Position numbers and translations under genes: made by a program
Shown: piece after piece, positions 46,795-58,036 of the stretch
How positions within the stretch are numbered: position 1 is the first letter of the stretch
How the letters are laid out: each line of letters opens with the position of its first letter
Notes under the pieces: generated by a model
Seen by the model: only the letters and a program-made list of their open reading frames with translations
Database searches by the model: none
Told to the model about the DNA's origin: nothing
DNA from: Diaporthe sp. PMI_573
Lineage: Eukaryota > Ascomycota > Sordariomycetes > Diaporthales > Diaporthaceae
Assembly (NCBI GenBank): GCA_021399435.1
Contig: JAJTUP010000025.1
Location: forward strand, 1 to 64,000
DNA: 64,000 bases
Direction of reading: 5' to 3'

Positions 46795-47666
46795 CAACAT
46801 TACCCGGGCCAGAAGAGATCATATGAGCATTCGTTGGACCCTGTCCAAGGCCATAGAAGTCAAAAGAAGCGCAAATTGTCGGACAGGGGGAATCTAGCGG
46901 ACGAAGAAACACCACAACTAGCCTGCCCTTTTTCAAAGCTGGATGGCGGTCGGTACTACGAGTGCCTCAAGTTCAAGCTGCACCGAGTGAGGGACGTGAA
47001 GCAACACATCGCCCGAAGACACAGGGGTCCCGAATTCTATTGTGCCCGCTGTTGGCAAACGTTCCCCGACCGAAGCGAACAAGACGAGCACATGAGGACT
47101 GTCGTCTGTGCGACGAAACCGAAACCTCTTTTTGAAGGGATATCAGACAGTCAGAGAAACCAGCTGGCACGGAGTGCAGATCGGGGAGCGACGCCAGAGC
47201 AGCAATGGTACAGCATATGGGAAATTCTTTTCCCTGGAAAACAGAAGCCTAGCTCCATTTACCTCGGGAACTTCATGGAAGAGACGCTGAGCCAATTGGA
47301 AAACGATGTCAAAACGCAGACTGGGGCACACTCTTGAAAGCCTTGGGGAAAAGGCGTCGCAATCGCGTGGATGAAGAGCTTGTCAAAGATATTGTGATGG
47401 TCGCTCTGGATTGGTTTCCTACAATCATCAATACTGAACCTGCAGAATATGAGCTAGGAATGGTTGAGGCTGAAGAATCCTCCACTCCTGGTCAGGTCAG
47501 TCCAAATGTGTCAACCCCGGGTCTCACTTCATCCCATAGTGTCTTCAACATTGATCTTCCCCTGCCAGACTTGCAATCTAGCAGTGATATCTGCGATTTG
47601 AAGGATCTGGGCTGGGTTAGTTTGGAAGACTCTTTTTTCGACTGGGACAAAGAGTTTCCTGCGTGA
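46795..47666 (+). CDS. Zinc-finger-like paralogue, 5' end unresolved, frame slip
   Basis: The frame from 46795 has no ATG, so the start lies in an upstream exon that I could not place. It encodes ACPFSKLDGGRYYEC, KQHIARRH, FYCARCWQTFPDRSEQDEH and VVC, the same Cys/His layout as the gene at 42782-44388. WYSIWEILFPGKQKPSSIYL and GNFMEETLSQL follow. The frame ends at a TGA (47335-47337), but the next frame continues with DWGTLLKALGKRRRNR, VALDWFP and an acidic Ser-rich tail to 47666, suggesting a one-base slip near 47315. No GT-AG intron of sensible size fixes it. Probably a nuclear regulator or a decaying copy of one. Confidence 0.5.
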
Positions 47667-49238
47667 ACTTGATAGTCCTCTGATCTTCTGAAGGCTTTTC
47701 TGTACTGAATTCAATGGATTTGAAATCTTTCGATCAGCATGATTGACCTTCAACTGGTCCATCATCATGCACTTGTGGCATTTGTGAGCTGTTCTTCTTA
47801 CTTGATTGCGGCCATATGATATGGCAACGCCTCTAGAGCATGGAGGTATCCAAAAGAATGCCATGTTGCTCTTCTTTTGCAATGATTTCCTTCGAATATG
47901 GTAACCCTGCTATCATATGTGTTCAGACGCCATTGCACCGGTCTCGAGTTGATCAGGTAGATCTGTTTGATGTATCTTGTTAGGCTGTTTAATCCCCTCT
48001 TCTAATTTCCCACGAGTCATCAACTATTCGTCCTGTACGAAGTAAATCCTGTGTTACCTAAGCGTAGTCACAGAAAGATTGATCTGTTTGGATAATGCAT
48101 GCTTTCTCTAAGTTACTCAGCTTTGTTAGCAGCATTCTAAGGTCGTCTTTGTCACAAACCTAGAGGCCCACTATCCTTTTACTGATCACATATAACAAGG
48201 CGCGAGCCAAAAACAGTCGGTGTTTCGACCATATACAAAATTGGTGGTGGATGTCCTTGAAGCCAAACGCCATGACATGAATCAATTGATGTATTGTGAA
48301 GCCGTGCCAGTGGCTGTGAAACCGAACACTGCGCTTCCCACCTCAACTCCGCCCTCGCTATATCTGCGTTTGTTCAACCTATGTGCTCCAAGAAATTACT
48401 GGTCATCCTTTCCGAATGCAGGAATCAAACTTGTTCCTATTAACACGCCGCCTGGGGCTCGCCACTGGCCGTCTCAAACGGCTGTTCGAGCTTGTAAACC
48501 CCGCGAAGGACGTTGTGCCACCTATTGGCCGTGCCGACTTGTCAAGCTCCACAGCCTCTACCGCTTGGACAGCAGTTTAATCTCGATTTCGGGAATTCTC
48601 TCAGGAAATGATGAACAGACTTGAATACATTTTGGGGCATATGTCAACGATGTGGACATGCTCGTTGCGCTGAACTGCCATGCCAGAGCTATAACGGGAG
48701 ACTGAATAGTAGGGTTGCCATCGGCGAGAACGCCAGATTCATTACTTCATACCTGGATAGCCTTGATGTGTCGAAGCTCGGCGTCACATTCCAGGCAACC
48801 ATTTTGCTCTCTGCCGCCCTGAAGATAGAAAAGGTCGACGTACTCCCTTCTGCCTGCTGATACAGAACCTTCGCTTACAACCGCAGCGTCCCCGAGTCAG
48901 TGCTTGCAATGTTCCGCCTCTTCGCACATTTGAAAATAGTCTGCCCTGGATCCTGAACGTTCAGCTGATTGGAGGCGGTGATTTTGGTTTCTTGAACAAC
49001 TCCGTGCTTTACAAGTGGAGCAGTCTTCTATCGTCGTCTGCCAATCCATTCTTGTATAAGATCGTGTTAGGGATCTAAGACCGATACATTAGAGGTGACC
49101 ACGCCGAATGTGTGAAACTTGTACTCAGATGGCGGGTGAACTTACCTAGTCGTTCCATAGGTCCCCAATCTGGAGAGCATCACCGAGGTCAGAGGGAGAA
49201 CACTCTCTGATGTTGGCTTCGACGTTGGGTGGTGCTGG
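47667..49238. other. Intergenic, no gene seen
   Basis: Short unrelated frames only. The right 300 bp lies downstream of the HET pseudogene. Confidence 0.45.
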
Positions 49239-50564
49239 TCAATTTCGGCAGCAAGCGCTTCCCGAAAGTTGAGCCGGCACGGGTGTACTATCATGGTGCG
49301 TAAAGACATGACTCCATGATAGGAGGCAGTAATGTGACTCTCCGTTCCGCGGCTTGTAGCCCATGGACACCGAAATAGCAGTTGTTTGAGACCTCAAATT
49401 GTAGATCGGTGTATTGCGGTACAGCCGTCCTTGAGCTGCACCGTCTTCCCTGCTTGCAGTTGATCGTCGAAGTTTAGTCTCCAAGAGTTCTGTGGCGACC
49501 TTGCCGGACATCCTGCTATCTACATCACGCATGATGCAGATTTGCTTTACTGTCTGACTTGTATCAACGTCAAGCCGAGTAAACCCTAAATAAGGTTTTA
49601 CATATCGACCCTTCCACAACGTGAGACACATGCCATATCTGGCATTTCCATCATCGGAGTAAAGAGGCAACACGATATCGAAGCCAATACCACGACTGAG
49701 AGATACATTCTCGATGATCACGCCGTCGCTGGTAAGCTTTAGGTCTCCGTGGACGTGCAACGGCGCAATGGGTGGGATTAAGGCAAAGTGACCAAACTCA
49801 GCCGGTGAGTGCGCGAGTAGTCCACGGTATCCGTGTGCTGCGTGTGTTCCAGCCTGCCAGCACAACAATGAGGCGTCATCCGTAGTACTCATGATCTCCT
49901 CCTGCAACCTGAGGAAAGCGCGGTACCCCTCCCCATATTGAATCGTCATTCTAACACCGAAAAGACCTATTAGGGCGTAGGCGAGGTCCTCCTCGCGGTC
50001 ACAAGAGCAGCTCGATGCCCATGACATTCTGCGTGCAACGGAAATTTCTGTCAGGCAGTCGGAGTCTTCGAGAACGTGACGATCGATTCAGGTAGCATCC
50101 GAGATTTCATGTAACAGTGAGAGCTTCGTACCAAATTGCCTCCATTTGCTGTCGAAGAAAAAGACATCTTTGGATGCGATGAGTTCAGTGAGACTCCATA
50201 TTCGTTGCAGCCACAGCGACTGCCGCAATATACTCCCTGCGATCAGCGGAGTTGTCTCTCCAGCCTCAACGGAGGCATCACCCAAATAGACCAGACATAC
50301 AACACTGCCCTTAAAGATGCCGAAGAGGGAGTTGATGCACTCAGAGGTTTCAAATGCTGACGAACGGTCGATGCACAGGCCTTGAAGCCAGAGCCATTCC
50401 AGACCCAATCGACGGGTTTCCGTGCAGGCACGTTGCAATTGAACAGAATCGGGGATTGTCCATTCGTTGAAGGTGCCACCCCAGAAATACGACAGGGTTG
50501 CGTAAGGTGGAGGTTTGAGCGTCACCTCATGGATCTGTAGCGTTCGCGTGTTTAGGAGCTTCAT
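49239..50564 (-). pseudogene. HET-domain protein, broken by an in-frame TGA
   Basis: ATG 50564 begins MKLLNTRTLQIHEV, then YATLSYFWGG, WLWLQGLCIDRSS, SLWLQRIWSLTELIASKDVF and LHEISDAT. A TGA at 50088-50090 interrupts, and the same frame resumes IDRHVLEDSDCLTEISVARR, MSWASSCSCDREEDLAYALI and GLFGVRMTIQYGEGYRAFLR, the classic second half of a HET domain. The stop sits where relatives have Gly or Arg (TGI or TRI). Other erosion is visible: the usual WVDTCCID reads WLQGLCID, and SHTW reads SYFW. The total coding length, about 440 codons, is short. Readthrough or a sequencing error could rescue it, but decay looks likelier. Confidence 0.8.
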
Positions 50565-52235
50565 TGAAAGATGCTGAGAATATGACGCACAACTATGAAT
50601 GCCGGTAAGGGGTGAATGCTTTTATTATGATTGTTATGAATAGAAGTAAAAGGTTGCATGAAAGACGTGGGCCGACCAGATACTCCTCAAAACGTGGGAT
50701 CTGGGGGATAAATACCAGCTACTGGCATATTCGGGCTGCAAGCCTATTGGCTCAGTCGCGCACATTTGTGCTTGAGACGGAAGCAGTGCGCACCGAAGTG
50801 ACCCACGACTCAGCTTCTATTTCATGCAGATATATCCCCATGGATCACAACCGCAGGGCGTTCGTGCGATTTTGACAGGACAAATAATTCAGTATCTCAT
50901 CTTAATGACATTAATTCACGCACAGGCTCACCCAGCCGCTGCCATGGGCGGCTTGTTCTCGGTCAGTGTTGCGTTACTCGATATCCACCGGAATGCAAAG
51001 ATGACACAAATCTACTCCAGGTACCATGTCGGTGGCCACAAGTGTGGTCCAGCCTAAACTGTTTTCAGTCATGCTATCCGACACCCGCAAGGATCGTAAC
51101 ACACCCATCGGAGTCATGTTCGTCTGTTGCGAATTGCAAAGCACAAGCATTTTTCGGTCCATAGTAAATAGTACTTTGAATTTCCAAGTACCCTGTGTAT
51201 TTTCTATGCTTCTTACTATCTTTAAAACAGAAGCATTTTGCCACGACCTACTACCAAAACGTCTAAATTCCCAGCAATAAGTTAGACATTCTCCTTGGTA
51301 TGAGATTAAAAGACCTATCATTGTGTTTTCCAACTAATTTTATTTAACTATATGTACTCTACTTCTAAAGGTTAGTAGATCAAATAGTGTCAGGTAGCAC
51401 GCCTTCCAATTCATCCCAGTATGTGGTAGAGACAAATTCAGAATAAGTTCTGGAGCACCGCGCACTGGAAAGCAATCACGGGATTGATATCCTCGAAGAC
51501 AGATATTCTTTCTCATGACGAGCACCTCCTGGATGAGGTCACACCACTATAATTTTACAAGCCGTCTCTTAGATCAACCATAACCCCAGCTGGAGTGGAC
51601 CACCTCGCGACCGATTTACGACTTTATTACCGAACTTCTTAAGAAACAATCGTGACATGATATCATAGCGATATATATGAGTGCGGCAGTGAGAGTACGG
51701 GGTTTGGGAGGATGTAGTGTTCTTCTATGCCATGTTACTGATATGAAGACCTGCATGATATCACAAGTCAGTGCTTATTTTGAGATCTTTCCCCTGGATT
51801 CACATTGAAAAATGTGAGATATTCTGAGCTTGCCAGTCTGTCTCATAGTTTCTGTGAGGATCGTCTTGATATTACACCTCTGGCTTGTTCCATGGACAAA
51901 CACAGTCCGCCTTTGCTTCGGTGCGACAGAATCTGGCACATGGGTCGGTCCAAGTCCGTCAAAATGTATGGCATCAAGAACATTCGAGGCTCAAAAAACA
52001 CCACAGCGCTGTCAAATCAATTTCATAGCATCCTAGAACTATAAATCTTTACAACTAACAAATTCTTACAACGCTTATTTTTAGGTGTTCAATTCAAAGG
52101 AAAGTACGAAGACGAGAAGATACACCTGCTGAGAGGACAACATCATATCACAGACTTCCCCAATCTTGAATGGTACCAGTTCATGGTGTTTATTCCTCGA
52201 TACTAGACGAAACTAACACTGGTCCATGCCTCCCA
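50565..52235. other. Intergenic, no gene seen
   Basis: Contains a 35 bp scrap of the dispersed repeat at 51365-51399. Otherwise only short frames. Composition is somewhat AT-rich from 51100 to 52100. Confidence 0.45.
51365..51399 (+). repeat. Scrap of the dispersed 0.5 kb repeat
   Basis: CTAAAGGTTAGTAGATCAAA and the following GTGTCAGGTAGCA match the left end of copy 2 (39824-39858) with a few C/G-to-T/A-type differences. The similarity stops after that. Confidence 0.5.
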
Positions 52236-53312
52236 TCAAAAATCAAAATGAGTGGTGGGGACCGGAGAGTTGAGTGTTGTGCGGAAACCCCGTTCTCCGT
52301 CACAGAGTTGAGCAAGGAGATTGACTACAGGGTAAGCGGCCAGAGTAGGCGTGAACTTTGGGTAATACTCGTCGGAAACTGGGAAGCTGATGTGCATCTT
52401 CCACGGCGCATCGCCACTGCAATTGATGATAAACCCGGACTGGTACTTGTCGAGGTCCCACTCGTCGCCCCAGGACTTGTTTAGCTTGGTGGTGACGAAC
52501 CAATTAGCGCGGTACTTGATTATGACCTTGCCCTTGTAGATCCCGTCGTGGGAGATGCGAAGAGCCGCGACCGTGCCCTTGGGGACCAGGCCCGATGCGA
52601 TTTTGATGTCCTCTAGGGCGAGCGCCTTTTGGCCCGTGACCTTGACCTCGTCCAGCTCGATGCCGAGTCCTTGAGCAGTGATTCTGATTGAGCCCTGGAA
52701 ATCCTCGGCCACTTTGTTCAACATCTGCTCTGAGAAGGCCGAGTCCGGCTGGCCATAGCCCATCTGGTTAAAGATCATGTCGGCCGAGTTGGTTCGGCTC
52801 GACAAGTTTGCATACTCGTTGATGGTCAGGCAGTCGAGCTTCCGCTGATAGGAGAACAGAATCAGCGGCAGTATCTCGGTAGCCGTGCCTGGGCTGCTGC
52901 CTATGGAGCGCAGAGCTGTGTTCCCCTTTTTCAAGCCGGCCTCGATGAGCGTTCGGTGTTCCGGCTTGAGCCAATTCGGGTTCAGTAAATCGGTGCGCGT
53001 CGTCCCTACGTTCTTGCCAGAACCCAGGATCCGGCTCAGCTCTTCGAAGTTGGTTTGCCTGGGCATATACGCGACAGCATCGGCATTGATGGCCAGGATC
53101 TCATCCAAGTTGTCGGTCGCCAGGATGCCAGTGGGTTTAGGATCGGACAACTCGCATAGCTCAGACGCGTCCTTTCCGACCTTGTCTTTGGTGTAGACTA
53201 GCACACCGACAAGTTCCAGCAGGGGATGCTCGATGATGGCCCGAAGCGACACATTTCCCACATTGCCTGTTGCGACTTGAATCACACGGTACTTCTTGGT
53301 GGGACTCGCCAT
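52236..53312 (-). CDS. Dihydrodipicolinate-reductase-like NAD(P)-binding protein
   Basis: An intronless 358-aa protein; ATG 53312 was chosen because MASPTKKYRVIQVATGNVGN places the Rossmann strand and glycine motif at the usual N-terminal position. LLELVGVLVYTKDKVGKDAS follows as strand 2, then NADAVAYMP, the nucleotide-contact strand. The layout matches actinobacterial proteins annotated as dihydrodipicolinate reductase or 2,4-diaminopentanoate dehydrogenase-like, not the lysine-pathway DapB itself, which fungi lack. It could reduce or deaminate an unknown substrate using NAD(P)H. The absence of introns and the bacterial flavour suggest transfer from bacteria; that is inference. It lies 1.1 kb from the SDR gene on the same strand. 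Confidence 0.75.
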   Translation of the reverse strand: MASPTKKYRVIQVATGNVGNVSLRAIIEHPLLELVGVLVYTKDKVGKDASELCELSDPKPTGILATDNLDEILAINADAVAYMPRQTNFEELSRILGSGKNVGTTRTDLLNPNWLKPEHRTLIEAGLKKGNTALRSIGSSPGTATEILPLILFSYQRKLDCLTINEYANLSSRTNSADMIFNQMGYGQPDSAFSEQMLNKVAEDFQGSIRITAQGLGIELDEVKVTGQKALALEDIKIASGLVPKGTVAALRISHDGIYKGKVIIKYRANWFVTTKLNKSWGDEWDLDKYQSGFIINCSGDAPWKMHISFPVSDEYYPKFTPTLAAYPVVNLLAQLCDGERGFRTTLNSPVPTTHFDF

Positions 53313-54454
53313 CTTAGAAAATTGTAGAATATCTATTGCGGGGATTATACGTCGTAAATTGTGGTGGAGGAGTGATGTGTTGACCAGACGTGAGTTCGGA
53401 TTGAAAGAGAAACGATATGTGGGGGCTACTTGCAATTTGTGAATAAGGTCCAGTCGCTTAAAAGCTCATCGTGGTACTCCTCCGCATGGCTGTTGTGATG
53501 CCGAAAGATCTGGGTTGAGAGTTGCTTCGAAAGCGAGACCGAAAACGTCACGAATACGAGACTGGCATACGGATATCCTCGGAACGAGCGCGAGAGAGCA
53601 TTTTTAACGAATGCGCAAGACACCTCCGCAACATCTTCCGCCCTGCCTAAAATACAAAGATAGGAGTCTCGGGGACTTTGAGTTTCCCGTTGCCTTTCTC
53701 AGTGTTGATATGTGGAATGATTGTTTTTGCTTGTTTCTTTAGTCGCCCGCCTCGGGGGGGCTGGGGGGGGGGGTAATACAATGGCATTATGGTGCCATGC
53801 AATTTACTTGAATAGTGCCTACGTGTTCCGCTTTTGTCCTCCAACCTTTTCCACTATGAATAGTCATTGTGGCCTCCTATTTCGTACTGTGATCTTCACC
53901 CCTACATTGTGGCCAGGGGAGCAAATGAAGAGCGCTGGAGCCCCGAAGTATCACTCCTGTACTTCCAGAAGCGCAGATAGGAGCCATTGAACGAAGTATC
54001 ACGATGGGTCGGCATATTGGCAACCATTAAACTTTATTACTTGGAAGCCGAGGATAGATAAGTGTCCTCAGTGGTCTTTTTAAGTGTCACACCCTACTTC
54101 AAGCGCGGCAGATTTTAACTACCCCCAAGTTGGAGCAGAAGCAAATGGAATTAGACACATTCGAGCGCTTGATATCAATATCTTGGAGAGCAGATTTAGA
54201 TTGAAGTATGTAATCGGGACACATGCATGGTGATGACAACATCATAAACGCCTAACATATCCTAAGAGAGGACTGAGGTACGCGACGGTGGAATTGTCCT
54301 CGCTGGTCTGCCTCATTCAATATCCTAACATATATGTTTTCTCGATCATGAGAGTCGTTCAGCGTCAGGTCCGAAGCATAAACTAATTACACAGCCTAAT
54401 CTCTCGTACGTGTATAAAGTAGCTAAAGAGTTGCCTACGGTGTCCATAAACTCG
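53313..54454. other. Intergenic, no gene seen
   Basis: Includes a G-rich run at 53755-53772 (GGGGGGG and a longer G tract). No coding signal. Confidence 0.45.
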
Positions 54455-55497
54455 TTAAGACTTCTTTACAGAGGCTTTGTAACTCCAATCACCATAACCG
54501 CCCATTGCACTGCCACCGCCGTCAACTGCAACATCAATACCAGACACGTACGAAGCATCAGGGGAGAGCAGAAAAGCGGCCATTTTTGCGACCTCGTCCG
54601 GCTTTCCCATTCTCCTCATGGCCGAGTGATCAGCCATCCACTGTAAATCCAGCAAGCCCTTGGCCGCAAGTTCATGCAACATAGGGCTGCTATCGATGGG
54701 GCCACTGTAGCATCACATTCCTGTCAGTATACTTCACCCAAAATCGAATTACTCGTAGACTGGGTACAACATACGGCACCAAACAATTGACCCGAACTCC
54801 CTCGGGCCCATACTCCACAGCGGCGGTCCTTGTGAGCCCGCGTATTCCCCACTTGGCCGAGCCATAGGCGCCGTGGTGAGGAAGCCCAGCCAAGCCGCCT
54901 CCGGAGCTGCAGTTCAGAATTGACCCGCCGGGTCGCGTGATGACCTTGAGCTGAGCTCTCAAGCAATTCATAGTACCTCTTAGGTTCAGGTCGATCGCAT
55001 GGGTCCAATCATCATCAACCTACAGGTGAGGTTCCGTCAGCGTCGACTTGTTGCTAGTTCGTCCGGTGGCGCACATTTGACTTACAATTTCGGTGATTCT
55101 GTCTTCGGCCTTCCGGTCTCCCTTTCTCTCACCTCCAGCGATGTTCGCAGCGCCGTCCAGGTGACCGAATTCAGCCACGATCGACGCGATCCAGGCATCA
55201 ACTTGCTTCGGGTCTATGACGTCCACTTTTGTTGTCATGACTTTGCAGTCGGGATAGGCTTCTACACTGCGAGTCGGGGTCGTGTTAATGGCTTGTTTCT
55301 TCCCTACCCAGCAATCCCCAGGGGTCTTACATCTCCTTCTTTTTAGCCTCCATTCCGCCCTCATGCACGTCTGCAATTGCGACAGCCGCAGCGCCCAGCT
55401 GGGCCAGCCGAAGTGCTGTGGCTCCGCCGATGCCTCCTCCACCCCCGGTGATGGCGAAGACGAGACCTTTGCAGGAATGGAAATCGGATGAACTCAT
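54455..55497 (-). CDS. Classical short-chain dehydrogenase/reductase
   Basis: Exons 55331-55497, 55086-55266, 54775-55019 and 54455-54704 (introns 64, 66 and 70 nt, phases consistent) give 280 aa, the usual SDR length. Start ATG 55497 (MSSSDFHSCKG). Residues 17-24 are TGGGGGIG, the cofactor motif TGxxxGxG; ANIAGG corresponds to the NNAG strand; CSS at 153-155 and YGSAK (Tyr168, Lys172) form the catalytic Ser-Tyr-Lys set. DGGGSAMGGYG ends the chain in the usual way. It acts on an unknown alcohol or ketone with NAD(P). The gene is divergent from the P450 gene across 413 bp, suggesting shared control. Confidence 0.92.
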
Positions 55498-55910
55498 GGT
55501 GGCAGTGATAGGTAGCCAAATGACTCGGGGAAAAGGTGAACTCAATATCAGAGGAATAGGGAGCTATTTCAAATTGTGGTATGTTACTGAGAGTATATTA
55601 GGCCCGCGCCACTTCCTAATTTAAATATTTCCAGTCCCATTCTCATTTCGGATCCGGGTTACTCGTTCATCCAGATACCAAGAGTTGAGTGTAGGGGCTT
55701 GAGGCAGTGCGGGGTTGATTCTACGCAGCCCACCACCTAACATCCGCCCTTGTACTTCGGTATCGTAATCGTATTATCGTATTCTCGCATTCTTATGATG
55801 TCCGCAGATGACTACTCTAGGGCATCGCCAGCTATATATTAAGTCACTGTAGGCTCATCGTTGCAATGCAATACATGCTTTCCACTTGGCTAAAGTAAAC
55901 TTCAGACGAA
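55498..55910. promoter_or_regulatory. Putative bidirectional promoter, SDR and P450
   Basis: A 413 bp gap separating divergent SDR (-) and P450 (+) start codons. An inverted-looking CGTAATCGTATTATCGTATT tract lies at about 55764-55784. No known factor site can be assigned. Confidence 0.4.
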
Positions 55911-57740
55911 ATGGATTCCAACATGTTAAAAACCGTCACATCGGCCGAATGGCACGTGAAAGCCTTGGTCACGGGTGCGATACTGCTCGGTTCGCTGCTG
56001 GCCAATGCATGGATCAACAAACTATGGCTATCATGGCGACTGAGAAAATATCCCATCACCAACCGTGGAAAGCCCCAGGAGGAATTCATGAGGAGTGCAG
56101 CATCCGTCATGCGCAAAGGACTCGACACAGTCAGTTTCCAGAACAACACCGTCATTGTCACTGGTGTTCTGAAAGCTTGCTAACAATTAGAGTCTTCATT
56201 GCAGTTCAAGGGTCAGCCTTTCCGAGTCGACGACTTTTCGCAATCTGGCCCGAAGTTGCTGCTATCGCCCAAATACATTGACGAAATCAAAAGTAATCCA
56301 GCTTGTGATTTTAGCTCATTTGTTCACAAGGTAAGTCGCCAAAGGATATATCATCCTGTGCCCTTGAGATGTGCTGACCCGATTCAGGACTTCTACGCCA
56401 ACTATCCTGGGTTTGAACCGTTTGGCACGGCAACCAGTGCCTCCATTTTCCAGGATGCTGTGCGAAAGGAACTTGCTCAGGTCCTTGGTGCGTCTTTGGC
56501 CCCTGGCTGGATTTAAGATCCTATTGTTGACAAATCTTCTTTTTCGCAGCTCTCACAATCTCGCCAATGGCTGCCGAGCTTCCAAACACCTTGAACAAGG
56601 TCGTTGGCCGCCCGAGTGCGTGGACCGAAATTGAACTGCAGTCAATACTACTCCAATGCATCTCGCGACTGACTAGTAATGTCTTCCTTGGGGCCAAGTT
56701 CATGGACGACCCCGACTGGCAGTACCTCTGCACACAGTATGTGAAAGACGTCAACATTGCCGCCAACCGTCTCAATGGCCTATCCCCCTTGCTGCGGCCC
56801 GTCGCCCACTGGTTCCTACCCGAATGTCGCAAGATCAGGGCCGAGATTAACAAAGCCCGCGAACTGATCAAGCCCGAGGTCGATCACCGGATGGAGGAAC
56901 TCCGCAAGCATGGAGGCCCGCGGCGTAGGGTCCTCGACAGCGTTGACTGGTTCATCGCCTCGATGAAGGGCAGGGAAGGCACCAAGTTCGATATGGCAGT
57001 TGCTGAAATATCCCTTGCCATGGCAGCCATCCACACGACCACGCGGACCACTATTTGCCTGATGAGAGACCTGCTGGCACACCCTGAATACATACAGGAC
57101 CTACGCGAAGAGTGTGTGGCTGTCTTGAAGGAAACGGGGAAGATGGACAAGACGGCGCTGTTCAAGATGCGGAAGTTGGATAGTGTGTTGAGGGAGAGCA
57201 TGAGAACAAACCCGGCCTCACTCTGTAAGACAAACCCTCCTTTTATTCCTCCTTCGAAACTACCCTTGAAAGAGGCTTGCTGACTCAATCGGCCGGACAG
57301 CAAATATGCCACGCCTTACCCACGAAGACTTGAAGTTCAAGGATGGCACCGTGGTGCCCAAAGGCACCTACCTGATGATTTATCCCTTGCCGGCAGGAAG
57401 TCCAGAGCTTTACCCAGAGCCCGAAAAGTTCGACGGATATCGCTTCCTCCGCGCCCGCGCGGAGCCGAATTCTGAGAATAAGTATCAGTCGGTAACGACG
57501 GGAACGGACTTCACCTTCTTCGGCCACGGGACACATGCTTGCCCGGGCCGGTTTCTCGCAACCAATGAGATCAAGCTACTGGTCACTTATTTGTTGCTTT
57601 ATTACGACTGGGAGTTGCCCAAGACTCAGGGTTTGCTCCCGACCATGCCGGTTGGGAACTTCCAGCAACCAGATGGGAGACAAAAGGCTTTATACAAGAC
57701 CCGGGAACCAGAGGTGGACATCACGAAGTTTGTGACTTGA
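55911..57740 (+). CDS. Cytochrome P450 monooxygenase
   Basis: Exons 55911-56129, 56205-56330, 56388-56487, 56550-57224 and 57301-57740, all phase-consistent, give 519 aa. An N-terminal membrane anchor (ALVTGAILLGSLLANAWINK) targets the ER. The I-helix reads ISLAMAAIHTTTRTT, with the AxxHTT form seen in fungal terpenoid and alkaloid P450s. The K-helix ExxR is Glu364-Arg367 (ESMR), followed by a P-F-like KFDGYRFLRAR. The heme loop is FGHGTHACPG with Cys454 as thiolate ligand. All essential residues are present, so it should be active. The substrate is unknown; the SDR next door might act on its product. Confidence 0.95.
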
Positions 57741-58036
57741 GTGCAAGTCGCAGGCCAGTTATCACAAAAGTTTGGAAAATAGTAACTCATTTGATACCAA
57801 CTTCGCAATTCAATTTTATAGTTTCTGTCAATGTACGTGAGGGCCTAGATGGTATACTGGTTGCTTGATTAGATGTGCCTGTACCGTGGGCGGCGCGCGC
57901 CTAAGGAGGTGCAATCAGCTTCTCACTAAACACTATGGAAGCTATGGGCAAACAATTTCCATATTTTTATAGTTTCCATAACTAGATCTTGGCCCCACAC
58001 TCAAGACAAGCCGGCGACGCGTTCCCTTTTCGTCTG
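57741..58036. other. Convergent intergenic region
   Basis: Between the 3' ends of the P450 (+) and 2EXR (-) genes. No other feature. Confidence 0.5.
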
